Assembly: GCA_022788205.1 (NCBI GenBank) | Contig: JALEVQ010000013.1 | Coordinates: 1-64,000, forward strand | Direction of reading: 5' to 3' | DNA: 64,000 bases | DNA from: Robinsoniella sp. | GTDB lineage: Bacteria > Bacillota > Clostridia > Lachnospirales > Lachnospiraceae | In this document: positions 34,024 through 41,789 of the stretch, one piece after another | Layout: the number at the start of each line of letters is the position of its first letter | How positions within the stretch are numbered: the first letter of the stretch is position 1 | The notes under the pieces: generated by a model | The model's input: only the letters and a program-made list of their open reading frames with translations | Told to the model about the DNA's origin: nothing | Databases searched by the model: none | Program-made: the position numbers and the translations under genes

Positions 34024-34161
34024 ATGCGAAAAATCGTGGGATATACCATATTCTGGATAGGGATCGGAATGGTGATTGGATTTTTAATCCCATCAGATGC
34101 CATATCTGTTCTTATCATTTTATTGCTGTTGATTTTAGGATATCATTGGTTTGTGTGTTGA
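34024..34161 (+). CDS. 45-residue membrane peptide
   Basis: ATG at 34024 follows AAAAAGGAGCAG at ideal spacing and opens a 45-codon frame. The product starts MRKIVGYTIFW, has two hydrophobic segments (residues 5-22 and 27-41) separated by a PSD turn, and ends YHWFVC. Position after gerW, the ribosome-binding site and an immediately following terminator support it as a real small gene of the same transcript. The two-span hairpin suggests a small integral membrane protein; the function is unknown. Confidence 0.7.
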   Translation: MRKIVGYTIFWIGIGMVIGFLIPSDAISVLIILLLLILGYHWFVC

Positions 34162-34170
34162 GGAGAAAAA

Positions 34171-34217
34171 AGACGCTGCCCTGACAGAAATTTCTGACAG
34201 TAGGACAGCGCCTTTTC
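34171..34217. terminator. Bidirectional terminator between the gerW operon and rpmB
   Basis: GCTGCCCTGACAGAAA (from 34176) pairs imperfectly with TTTCTGACAGTAGGACAGC (to 34209). T-rich sequence follows on the plus strand and an A-run precedes it for the minus strand, so it serves both convergent units. Confidence 0.82.
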
Positions 34218-34231
34218 TTTTTTTATTTTTC

Positions 34232-34417
34232 TTATGCTCTCTCTACTTTTCCAGATCTTAAGCAAGAAGTACATACATACATCTTCTTAGCTGTTCCGTT
34301 TACTTTCACTTTTACGGATTTGATGTTGGATTTCCACATTTTGTTAGATCTTCTATGAGAATGACTCACATTGTTTCCGAAATGAGCAGCCTTTTCACAA
34401 ATAGCGCATTTTGCCAT
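34232..34417 (-). CDS. rpmB: 50S ribosomal protein L28
   Basis: A 61-residue L28 beginning MAKCAICEKAAHFGN and containing SHSHRRSNKMWKSN, SVKVKVNGTAKKMYVCTSCLRSGKV. The four cysteines (two CxxC pairs) mark the zinc-binding form. The start is the ATG after AGGAGGTGCTATC; the in-frame upstream extension is leader. Its promoter is at 34479-34507 and the leader carries a GTCTGT/ACAGAC hairpin (34443-34464). Confidence 0.97.
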   Translation of the reverse strand: MAKCAICEKAAHFGNNVSHSHRRSNKMWKSNIKSVKVKVNGTAKKMYVCTSCLRSGKVERA

Positions 34418-34478
34418 GATAGCACCTCCTTGACCTTTAATCGTCTGTCTTACAGCAAACAGACTCACAACACTTAAT

Positions 34479-34507
34479 ATATTATCAGATGGGATCTTAT
34501 TTTGCAA
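34479..34507 (-). promoter_or_regulatory. Probable promoter of rpmB
   Basis: On the minus strand, TTGCAA (34507-34502), 17 bases and TAATAT (34484-34479); GATAAT with a 15-base spacer is an overlapping alternative. Confidence 0.45.
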
Positions 34508-34576
34508 GCGAAAAATAGAAAATTATGAAATTATTTTAGAAATCAGAAAATAATTATTCCTTTTTCGTATAAAACA

Positions 34577-34604
34577 GGGTATAATATCGATAGATATTAT
34601 ACCC
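34577..34604. repeat. 28-base perfect palindrome with -10-like boxes on both strands
   Basis: GGGTATAATATC (34577-34588), a four-base GATA spacer and GATATTATACCC (34593-34604). TATAAT occurs within it on both strands. It lies between the divergent rpmB and asp23 genes and could be a repressor operator overlapping a promoter, or a back-to-back promoter pair. The -35 regions are poor on both sides. Confidence 0.6.
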
Positions 34605-34710
34605 TTGCGCATAGGAAAGCTTCTGCGAACATGCAGAAGACTGGTGCGCAACCGCCGGAGGCAGGATGTCCGGAGGGGATGGTATAATAGGAAAAGCAAA
34701 GAATCTTTGC
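34605..34710 (+). other. Structured leader before asp23, class unknown
   Basis: TTGCGCA (34605-34611) pairs with TGCGCAA (34645-34651) and encloses CTTCTGC/GCAGAAG (34620-34639). CCGGA/TCCGG (about 34655-34673) and GCAAAGA/TCTTTGC (about 34697-34710) follow. A second TATAAT lies at 34683-34688. No terminator or masked ribosome-binding site is obvious. It fills most of the 324-base gap between rpmB and asp23. Confidence 0.4.
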
Positions 34711-34741
34711 AGACTGGAAAATAAGATTTGGAGGGACCGAT

Positions 34742-35098
34742 ATGAAAGGACGCATGGATAATGAATTGGGTTCTATCGTAATCGATACAGATGTGATTGC
34801 GACATATGCCGGAAGTGTGGCAGTAGAATGCTTCGGCATTATTGGCATGGCAGCAGTGAACGTGAAAGATGGACTGGTGAAACTTTTAAAGCGTGAAAAT
34901 TTGGGACGCGGCATTTCGATTCGTATAGAAGACAACAGAATTTCGCTTGACTTTCACGTGATCGTCGCATATGGTGTCAGCATCTCAGCGGTGGCTGACA
35001 ATCTGATTGACAGCGTGAAATATAAACTGGAAGAATTTACCGGCATGGAAGTGGAGAAAATAAATATTTACGTAGAAGGCGTAAGAGTAATTGATTAA
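34742..35098 (+). CDS. Asp23/Gls24 family envelope stress protein
   Basis: A 118-residue Asp23-family protein (YloU type). The pattern GSIVIDTDVIATYAGSVAVEC...GIIGMA near the start, FHVIVAYGVSISAVADNL in the middle and VEKINIYVEGVRV at the end are characteristic. The molecular role is unclear, although the family is linked to envelope stress. It overlaps the start region of fakA, and the asp23-fakA-recG order is widely conserved in Firmicutes. The ribosome-binding site is TTGGAGGGACC. Confidence 0.92.
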   Translation: MKGRMDNELGSIVIDTDVIATYAGSVAVECFGIIGMAAVNVKDGLVKLLKRENLGRGISIRIEDNRISLDFHVIVAYGVSISAVADNLIDSVKYKLEEFTGMEVEKINIYVEGVRVID

Positions 35099-35111
35099 GG
35101 AGGAACTTGTA

Positions 35112-36767
35112 GTGGATGCAAATAAAATCGATGCCAAGCTTTGCGCGAGGATGTTTTTGGCAGGAGCGAAAAATCTGGAGGCAAAGAAAGAGTGGATCAA
35201 TGAGTTGAACGTATTTCCAGTTCCAGACGGCGATACGGGAACGAATATGACCATGACCATCATGTCTGCCGCCAAAGAAGTGTCCGAGTTGGAAGAGATC
35301 ACAATGGAGAGACTGGCAAAAGCGATATCGACAGGATCTCTGCGCGGGGCGAGAGGAAACTCCGGTGTTATTTTATCGCAGCTTTTTCGCGGTTTCACGA
35401 AAGTAATGGCGGAGAATGAATGGCTTGACACACAGATTTTGGCGGAGGCGTTGACAAAGGCTGTCGAGACCGCGTATAAAGCTGTCATGAAACCGAAGGA
35501 AGGAACAATTCTGACTGTCGCAAAGGGTGCCGCCGAGAAAGCACAGGAGCTTGCAGAGAATATCAAGGATATGTCCATTTTTATCAGTGAAGTGCTGACG
35601 GAAGCGGAGTATGTTTTGAGCCAGACCCCGGAGATGTTGCCAGTTCTAAAAGAAGCAGGGGTGGTGGACTCTGGCGGACAGGGACTGTTGGAAGTCTTAA
35701 AAGGTGCCTACGATGCTTTTTTAGGCAAAGAGACGGCATATCGCATTGAGCTGGGAAAACCGAAGGCAAAAGTAAAACAGACAGCTGCTCCAAAGGAAGA
35801 AGTCGATATCAAATTTGGATATTGTACAGAATTTATCGTGAACTTGGAGAAGGAATACAACGACGAGACAGAGATGGAGTTTAAAGGCTTTTTGAATTCG
35901 ATCGGAGACTCGATTGTACTGGTGTCGGACGATGAGATCGTCAAAGTCCATGTACATACAAATGATCCGGGTCTTGCCTTGCAAAGAGCATTGACGTATG
36001 GTTCGTTAAGCCGCATTAAAATTGACAATATGCGTGAGGAACATCATGAAAAACTGATCAAAGATGCCGAACGCCTGGCAAAAGAGCAGGAAAAACAGAT
36101 GCCGAGAAAAGAGGTGGGCTTTATCTGCGTCTCCGTCGGTGAAGGAATGGCAGAGATCTTTAAGAGTCTCGGTGCGGATTATCTGATCGAAGGTGGTCAG
36201 ACGATGAATCCGAGTACGCAGGATGTCTTGGAGGCGATTGATCATGTCAATGCAGAGCATATTTTTGTGTTCCCAAACAACAAAAATATTATTCTTGCGG
36301 CAAATCAGGCAAAGCTTTTGACGAAAGACAAGGATATTTTTGTGATTCCGACAAAGACGGTTCCACAGGGTATCACAGCGCTGATTTCTTATGTGGCTGA
36401 GAAAACTCCACAGGAGAATGAGAAAGCGATGCTTGAAGAGATCACTCATGTCAAGACTGGTCAGATCACATATGCAGTGAGAGATACCAAGATTGACGAG
36501 AAAGAGATCCATAAGGATGACATCATGGGTCTGGGAGATCATTCACTGCTTGCGGTCGGACAGAATCTCAAAGAAGTCGCTCTTGAGACAGTAAAAGGTA
36601 TGGTAGATGAGGATTCTGAGATGATCACGATCTATTACGGCGATCAGACTGATGAGAGTGACGCAGAGGAGCTGGCAGAGGAATTGGAAGAACAGTATCC
36701 GGAATGCGACGTGGAAGTACAAAATGGCGGACAGCCGATTTATTACTATGTGATTTCAGTGGAGTAG
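35112..36767 (+). CDS. fakA: DAK2 domain protein, fatty acid kinase subunit A-like (YloV)
   Basis: A 551-residue protein. The N-terminal DAK2 kinase domain has NELNVFPVPDGDTGTNMTMT (ATP/metal site), ARGNSGVILSQLFRG and GTILTVA. A middle linker and a C-terminal FakB-contact domain follow (VHVHTNDPG, IVIPTKTVPQG-like VIPTKTVPQGITA). FakA phosphorylates exogenous fatty acids held by FakB proteins. The start chosen is GTG 35112, eight bases after AAGGAGG; a TTG at 35091 would overlap asp23 and has no ribosome-binding site. Confidence 0.9.
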   Translation: MDANKIDAKLCARMFLAGAKNLEAKKEWINELNVFPVPDGDTGTNMTMTIMSAAKEVSELEEITMERLAKAISTGSLRGARGNSGVILSQLFRGFTKVMAENEWLDTQILAEALTKAVETAYKAVMKPKEGTILTVAKGAAEKAQELAENIKDMSIFISEVLTEAEYVLSQTPEMLPVLKEAGVVDSGGQGLLEVLKGAYDAFLGKETAYRIELGKPKAKVKQTAAPKEEVDIKFGYCTEFIVNLEKEYNDETEMEFKGFLNSIGDSIVLVSDDEIVKVHVHTNDPGLALQRALTYGSLSRIKIDNMREEHHEKLIKDAERLAKEQEKQMPRKEVGFICVSVGEGMAEIFKSLGADYLIEGGQTMNPSTQDVLEAIDHVNAEHIFVFPNNKNIILAANQAKLLTKDKDIFVIPTKTVPQGITALISYVAEKTPQENEKAMLEEITHVKTGQITYAVRDTKIDEKEIHKDDIMGLGDHSLLAVGQNLKEVALETVKGMVDEDSEMITIYYGDQTDESDAEELAEELEEQYPECDVEVQNGGQPIYYYVISVE

Positions 36768-36780
36768 TCAGGAGGGCAAC

Positions 36781-38841
36781 ATGATAGACGAGACGGCTCC
36801 TATTGAGACATTAAAAGGAATCGGACCGAAGACAAAAGAATTTTTTTTGAGAGCAAATATCCACACGTTGGGAGATTTGCTTCGATATTATCCGAGGCGG
36901 TATGAGCGCATGGAGCCGCCATCGGAGACAGCCTCTCTGCGGGAAGGGCAGACGGCAGCAGTGTATGCATGTCTGTCTGGACCGCTTGCCATGCGGCGAG
37001 GGAAAAATTTTCAGATTACAGCAGGAGTTTTGAGGGACGACAGCGGGAAAATACAAGTTATCTGGTACAATATGCCGTTTCTGGCTAACACAGTCAAAAG
37101 CGGAAGAAAATATATTTTTCGTGGAAAGGTAACGAGAAAGGGACAGCAGTTGCTCTTGATGCAGCCTGCTGTTTTTGATATCGAAAAATATGAGGAACTA
37201 CAAAAAGAAATGCAGCCTGTCTATCCTCTTGTGCAGGGATTGACAGAAACGATGGTGAAAAAGGCAGAAAAACAAGCACTCGGGCAGATAGACGGAACAA
37301 TGGAAGTGCTGCCTTTGGATATGAGGAAAACGTATCAACTTTCAGACATCGGATATGCGCTTGCTCAGATCCATTTTCCGGCAGGAGAACATGAGATGCA
37401 AGTTGCCAGAAGGAGACTGGTTTTTGAAGAGTTTCTTATTTTTATATTATCTGTGCGCCGTCTGAAGCAAAAGAAGGAGAAGACGAAAGCGGGGTATCAG
37501 CTTAGGAAAGTCCAGGAAGTGCAGAAGTTTTCCCAAAATCTGGGATATGAACTGACGAACGCCCAGAAAACAGTGTGGGCAGAGATTGAGAGCGACATGC
37601 AAAAGGAGACTGCGATGGCGCGGTTGGTGCAGGGAGATGTCGGTTCCGGAAAAACCGTGATTGCGGTGATGGCACTTTTGATGACGGCGGAGAATGGATG
37701 CCAGGGTGCATTGATGGTCCCGACGGAGGTGCTCGCGCGACAGCATTATGAGACGATCTGCGGGCTCTTTGAGAAAAACGGATATCGCCATCGCGTGACG
37801 CTTTTGACAGGTTCGATGACGGCGAAAGAAAAAAGAGCAGCATATGAGGAGATTGAATCAGGGCAGACAGCGGTGATTGTGGGAACGCATGCTTTAATTC
37901 AGGAAAATGTAACCTACAAAAAACTTGCACTGACAATTACCGATGAACAGCATCGTTTTGGAGTAAAACAGAGAGAAGAGCTGATCGGAAAGGGAAAATG
38001 TCCCCATACGCTTGTCATGAGCGCTACACCGATTCCGAGAACCCTTGCGGTGATTCTGTATGGAGATCTCGATATCTCTGTGATGAATGAAATGCCTTTA
38101 AACAGACTTCCGATTAAGAACTGTGTTGTGGATACGAGCTACCGTCCAAAAGCTTATCATTTCATACAGAGAGAAGTTGAGAAGGGACATCAGGCATATG
38201 TGATCTGCCCCATGGTGGAAGAAAGTGAGGCGATGGAGGCGGAAAATGTCATCGACTACACGGAGCAATTGAAGGAAGCACTGCCGTGTGATATTTCAGT
38301 GGCGTATCTTCACGGGAAGATGAAGGCAAAGGAAAAAAACGAGATCATGGAGCGTTTTGTGGCGGGAGAAATTCAGGTGTTAGTCTCAACAACCGTCATT
38401 GAAGTCGGAGTCAATGTCCCTAATGCCACGGTGATGATGATCGAAAACGCAGAGCGATTCGGTCTGGCACAGCTTCATCAGCTTCGCGGGAGAGTCGGGC
38501 GTGGAAAAGATCAGAGCTACTGTATTATGATACGCGCTTCGGAGGGAAAAGTGGTGAAGGAGCGACTGGAGATCTTAAATCATTCCAATGACGGTTTCTA
38601 TATTGCGGCGCAGGATTTAAAGCTGAGAGGACCGGGAGATCTGTTTGGAATCAGACAGAGCGGTATGATGGAATTTAAGATCGGTGATGTGTTTCAGGAT
38701 GCGAAAGTACTTCAGGATGCAAATGAAGCGGCAGAACAGCTGATCACACAGGACCCGGATCTGACGATGGAAGAGCATCAGAGATTGAGGCGGAAGATAG
38801 AACAGTATTTTTTAGAGGATTCCGAAAGCGTGAATCTTTAA
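36781..38841 (+). CDS. recG: ATP-dependent DNA helicase RecG
   Basis: A 686-residue RecG, full family length. The N-terminal wedge domain (GIGPKTKEFFLRANIHTLGDLLRYYPRRYE) comes first. Superfamily 2 helicase motifs follow: I (GDVGSGKTVIA), Ia (PTEVLARQHYE), II (DEQHRFG), III (SATPIPRT), V and VI (QLRGRVGRG). It remodels stalled forks and branched DNA. It starts 13 bases after fakA and ends the asp23-fakA-recG operon; a terminator lies about 65 bases downstream. Confidence 0.97.
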   Translation: MIDETAPIETLKGIGPKTKEFFLRANIHTLGDLLRYYPRRYERMEPPSETASLREGQTAAVYACLSGPLAMRRGKNFQITAGVLRDDSGKIQVIWYNMPFLANTVKSGRKYIFRGKVTRKGQQLLLMQPAVFDIEKYEELQKEMQPVYPLVQGLTETMVKKAEKQALGQIDGTMEVLPLDMRKTYQLSDIGYALAQIHFPAGEHEMQVARRRLVFEEFLIFILSVRRLKQKKEKTKAGYQLRKVQEVQKFSQNLGYELTNAQKTVWAEIESDMQKETAMARLVQGDVGSGKTVIAVMALLMTAENGCQGALMVPTEVLARQHYETICGLFEKNGYRHRVTLLTGSMTAKEKRAAYEEIESGQTAVIVGTHALIQENVTYKKLALTITDEQHRFGVKQREELIGKGKCPHTLVMSATPIPRTLAVILYGDLDISVMNEMPLNRLPIKNCVVDTSYRPKAYHFIQREVEKGHQAYVICPMVEESEAMEAENVIDYTEQLKEALPCDISVAYLHGKMKAKEKNEIMERFVAGEIQVLVSTTVIEVGVNVPNATVMMIENAERFGLAQLHQLRGRVGRGKDQSYCIMIRASEGKVVKERLEILNHSNDGFYIAAQDLKLRGPGDLFGIRQSGMMEFKIGDVFQDAKVLQDANEAAEQLITQDPDLTMEEHQRLRRKIEQYFLEDSESVNL

Positions 38842-38907
38842 AAATGGTTGTAATTTGGCGAAATTTGTTATATGATTCATAAGGACACTTAATTATGGAA
38901 AACAGAA

Positions 38908-38961
38908 AAACGGAGTGTTTTTTCCGCTCACTGTCTTAAGAGAAAAAAATACTCCGTTTTT
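38908..38961. terminator. Terminator downstream of recG
   Basis: AAACGGAGT (38908-38916) pairs with ACTCCGTTT (38951-38959). An inner T-run/A-run pairing extends it, and T residues follow. A-residues before the stem could let it also stop minus-strand transcription from the SASP gene. Confidence 0.72.
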
Positions 38962-39069
38962 GGTCATAGAAATGAAAAAGATATCTGTGATGTTTATCAC
39001 TTCGGGTTTTTCAGATTTCTAAGGCTGATGTGAAAAACAAAAATGAAAAATCAGTGAAAGCTGTCTCGG

Positions 39070-39324
39070 TTAGAATTTGGAACTTCCCATACTGCCAGAG
39101 CCAGTGCTCATGCTGCCTGTGTTTCCAGTCATCTGTCTTTCCTGTGCTTCGATCATTTTTTTCACCATATATCCGCCTACAGAACCGTTCTGTCTGGAAG
39201 TCAGGTTTCCGTTGTATCCATCTGTCAGCGGGACACCAAGCTCATTTGCTACTTCGAATTTAAAACGGTTTAATGCACTTTTTGCCTCTGGCACAGATGC
39301 TTTGTTGGATGAATTATTTGACAT
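39070..39324 (-). CDS. Alpha/beta-type small acid-soluble spore protein
   Basis: An 84-residue SASP. The family core is evident: ALNRFKFEVANELGVPL contains the germination-protease recognition region (KFEVANELG), followed by GNLTSRQNGSVGGYMVKKMIEAQE, the DNA-binding signature. The tail is rich in Gly, Ser and Met. SASPs coat spore DNA and protect it from UV and heat. The start is ATG 39324 after AGGAGGCATTTAT. A sigma-G-like promoter candidate lies at 39380-39408. Confidence 0.96.
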   Translation of the reverse strand: MSNNSSNKASVPEAKSALNRFKFEVANELGVPLTDGYNGNLTSRQNGSVGGYMVKKMIEAQERQMTGNTGSMSTGSGSMGSSKF

Positions 39325-39379
39325 ATAAATGCCTCCTTTGTTTCTTTCCTTTTTATTTTGCAATTTTTTGTTGCAATGG

Positions 39380-39408
39380 TATTATGTGAAGAAAAACAAA
39401 AAATAAAC
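39380..39408 (-). promoter_or_regulatory. Possible sigma-G promoter of the SASP gene
   Basis: On the minus strand, GTTTA (39408-39404), a 17-base spacer and CATAATA (39386-39380) resemble the forespore sigma-G consensus. A TTGCAA inverted pair lies just downstream. Confidence 0.35.
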
Positions 39409-39460
39409 TAGAAATTTTTTCAAGAGATGACATTTTTTGAGAAAATCTAGAAAAATATCT

Positions 39461-39489
39461 TTTAAATATGAGGTATAGTATGATATAAT
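39461..39489 (+). promoter_or_regulatory. Promoter of mgsA
   Basis: TTTAAA (39461-39466), a 17-base spacer and TATAAT (39484-39489). Confidence 0.65.
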
Positions 39490-39515
39490 TGGAGCAACTA
39501 TAAAGTAGGAGATAA

Positions 39516-39911
39516 ATGAGAATGAATATAGGATTAATTGCGCACAACAGCAAGAGAACTTTGATAGAAGATTTTTGTATCGCATACAAGCGGATTCTCG
39601 CAAAACATGAGCTGTATGCGACAGGGACAACAGGCAGGAGAGTGGAAGATGTGACGAACCTGAAGGTTCACAAGTTTCTTCCTGGAAGCATCGGGGGCGA
39701 CAAACAGTTTATGGAGATGATTGAGAGAAACGGACTTGATATGGTACTGTTTTTCTACAATCCGGCTATGATTAATCCAAAAGAGCCGGACATCTATGAG
39801 ATTTCCAAGTGCTGTGATCAGTACAATATTCCGATCGCGACAAATATCGCAACGGCGGAGTCTCTGATTTTGGGATTAGACAGAGGAGATTTGGACTGGA
39901 GACTGCTTTGA
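39516..39911 (+). CDS. mgsA: Methylglyoxal synthase
   Basis: A 131-residue enzyme that converts dihydroxyacetone phosphate to methylglyoxal and phosphate, a bypass of lower glycolysis. It begins with IGLIAHNSKR and has ATGTTGR (phosphate site), LPGSIGGDKQ, DMVLFFYNPAM and CDQYNIPIATNIATAE, all conserved in MgsA. ATG 39516 is five bases after GTAGGAGA; a second ATG at 39522 is possible. Confidence 0.95.
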   Translation: MRMNIGLIAHNSKRTLIEDFCIAYKRILAKHELYATGTTGRRVEDVTNLKVHKFLPGSIGGDKQFMEMIERNGLDMVLFFYNPAMINPKEPDIYEISKCCDQYNIPIATNIATAESLILGLDRGDLDWRLL

Positions 39912-40000
39912 TCTTTTTGAGTTGATCTGTTTTACCAAAGAGTGGCGGTTTGAAAAAATCGTAAAAAGTCCACAATATACAATTTGGAGGATGCAGATGT

Positions 40001-41671
40001 ATGTCGATCAATGACATTGAAAATTTATTCCTTTTTGCGGGCGGTCTGGGCATGTTCCTGTTTGGAATGCACAGTATGTCAGATGGTATCCAGAAAACCA
40101 CGGGAAGTAAGATGCAGGAGCTTCTTGGTGTTCTGACGCACAATCGCCTGATTGCTGTGCTGGCGGGAGCCTTGATCACAGCGATTATCCAGAGTAGTGG
40201 AGCTACCACGGTTATGGTGGTAGGTTTTGTAAATGCAGGGATTATGTCGCTGGAACAGGCCGTGGGTGTCATCATGGGTGCCAATATCGGTACTTGTATC
40301 ACGTCTTGGATCGTATCGATGGGGCAGCTCGGAGATAGTTTTAAAGCACTTTCCCCGTCCCTGTATGCACCGCTTCTGGTTGGAATCGGCGCATTTTTGA
40401 TCATGTTTGCGAAAAAACAGAAGAAGAGAAATATCGGGGATATTCTGATCGGTCTTGGGCTTTTGTTCATCGGTCTTGATTTTATGAAAAATTCAGCGGC
40501 TGACTACATGGAACTTCCAATCTTCACACAGGCATTTGCACTGTTTGGAAATAACCCGATTCTGGGTATTTTGATCGGAGCGATTGTGACAGGAATCATG
40601 CAGAGTTCCTCGGCAGCTGTTGGTATTTTACAGACACTGGCTGCGACGGGCGGTGTGGTGACGACAAGTTCTGCCATCTACATCAGCCTTGGATCAAACA
40701 TCGGATCTTGTTTTACGGCACTTTTATCGAGTGTGGGCGCACCGAGAAATGCAAAGCGTACAGCTGTGATTCATTTGTCGTTCAATGTGATCGGAGCAGT
40801 CATCTTTGGTGTTGCCACTTCGTTGTTCTTTAAATTCAATCCGGCGTTTGGCTCGGCAGGGATCGACAGTGTGGGAATCTCCGTATTCCACACGGTGTTC
40901 AACCTTGTATGTACGATTTTGCTCTTCCCGTTTGCTAGCTATCTAGTGAAATTATCGGGCATCATTGTGAAGGGCAAAGACGAGGAAGAGGTCGATGAGA
41001 GTGACGAGCGCGTGACGCTGCGCCATCTTGACGATCGTATTCTGGAGAGCCCTTCCTTCGCGGTTGAGAATGCGATTCTCGAAGTGGTCCATATGGGGAA
41101 GATTGTACAGAGTAATCTGAAATGTGCATATGAGGCGATCCTGGATTACAGTCAGGACAAGATACAGAAAGTCTATGAGACAGAGAAGACGATCAACAGC
41201 ATGGAAAAGATGATCACAGAATATCTCGTAAAGATCAGCAATCTGTCTCTGAACGAAGAGCAGCATACCGTGATCAATAACCTGTTTTACTCGGTCAGCG
41301 ATATCGAGCGTGTGGGTGATCACACGGAGAATCTGGTGGAGCTTGTCGATGTGAAAGATGGACAGCCGATCGTATTCTCAGAGATGGCTCAGGAAGAGCT
41401 GAAAGAGATTATGAAACTGGTATTTCAGGCGTATTCCTGCGCGATCGAGGCGAGAGAAAAACATAGCATTGATGCGGCAAACAGCGTATCAAAATATGAG
41501 GATCAGGTCGACAATATGGAGGAAGAACTGAGAGAGACTCATATCGAGCGCCTCTCAAAGCAGCTTTGCTCCCCGACAAACGGGGTGGTATTCCTCGATA
41601 TTATCAGCAATCTGGAAAGAATTTCGGATCATGCCTACAACCTTGCAGGTTATGTGATGTCAGAAGAATAG
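40001..41671 (+). CDS. Na/phosphate cotransporter family protein with PhoU-like tail
   Basis: A 556-residue membrane protein. The N-terminal NptA/PNaS domain is made of two repeats with the QSSGATTVM and QSSSAAVGI motifs (Na/Pi signature), each after a GMFLFGMHSM or related helix. After about residue 335 the chain is soluble and helical with PhoU-like features (SVSDIERVGDHTENL, NLERISDHAYNLAG). Such fusions are common in Firmicutes and probably import phosphate under Na gradient control. The ribosome-binding site is TTGGAGG. Confidence 0.93.
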   Translation: MSINDIENLFLFAGGLGMFLFGMHSMSDGIQKTTGSKMQELLGVLTHNRLIAVLAGALITAIIQSSGATTVMVVGFVNAGIMSLEQAVGVIMGANIGTCITSWIVSMGQLGDSFKALSPSLYAPLLVGIGAFLIMFAKKQKKRNIGDILIGLGLLFIGLDFMKNSAADYMELPIFTQAFALFGNNPILGILIGAIVTGIMQSSSAAVGILQTLAATGGVVTTSSAIYISLGSNIGSCFTALLSSVGAPRNAKRTAVIHLSFNVIGAVIFGVATSLFFKFNPAFGSAGIDSVGISVFHTVFNLVCTILLFPFASYLVKLSGIIVKGKDEEEVDESDERVTLRHLDDRILESPSFAVENAILEVVHMGKIVQSNLKCAYEAILDYSQDKIQKVYETEKTINSMEKMITEYLVKISNLSLNEEQHTVINNLFYSVSDIERVGDHTENLVELVDVKDGQPIVFSEMAQEELKEIMKLVFQAYSCAIEAREKHSIDAANSVSKYEDQVDNMEEELRETHIERLSKQLCSPTNGVVFLDIISNLERISDHAYNLAGYVMSEE

Positions 41672-41696
41672 AAAAAATAAGAAAATAGATAAAAAG

Positions 41697-41759
41697 ATCG
41701 GCTGTCTCCTCTGCGGCACCCCTAAAAAGGGAATGCGGCAGAGGAGACAGCCGATTTTT
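41697..41759. terminator. Long bidirectional terminator between the Na/Pi and DUF1846 genes
   Basis: ATCGGCTGTCTCCTCTGC (41697-41714) pairs with GCAGAGGAGACAGCCGAT (41738-41755), 18 perfect pairs, around an inner CCC/GGG hairpin. T residues follow and A residues precede, fitting convergent genes. Confidence 0.92.
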
Positions 41760-41789
41760 ATACAGAAAATGTACGGCGGAACGCCAAAC

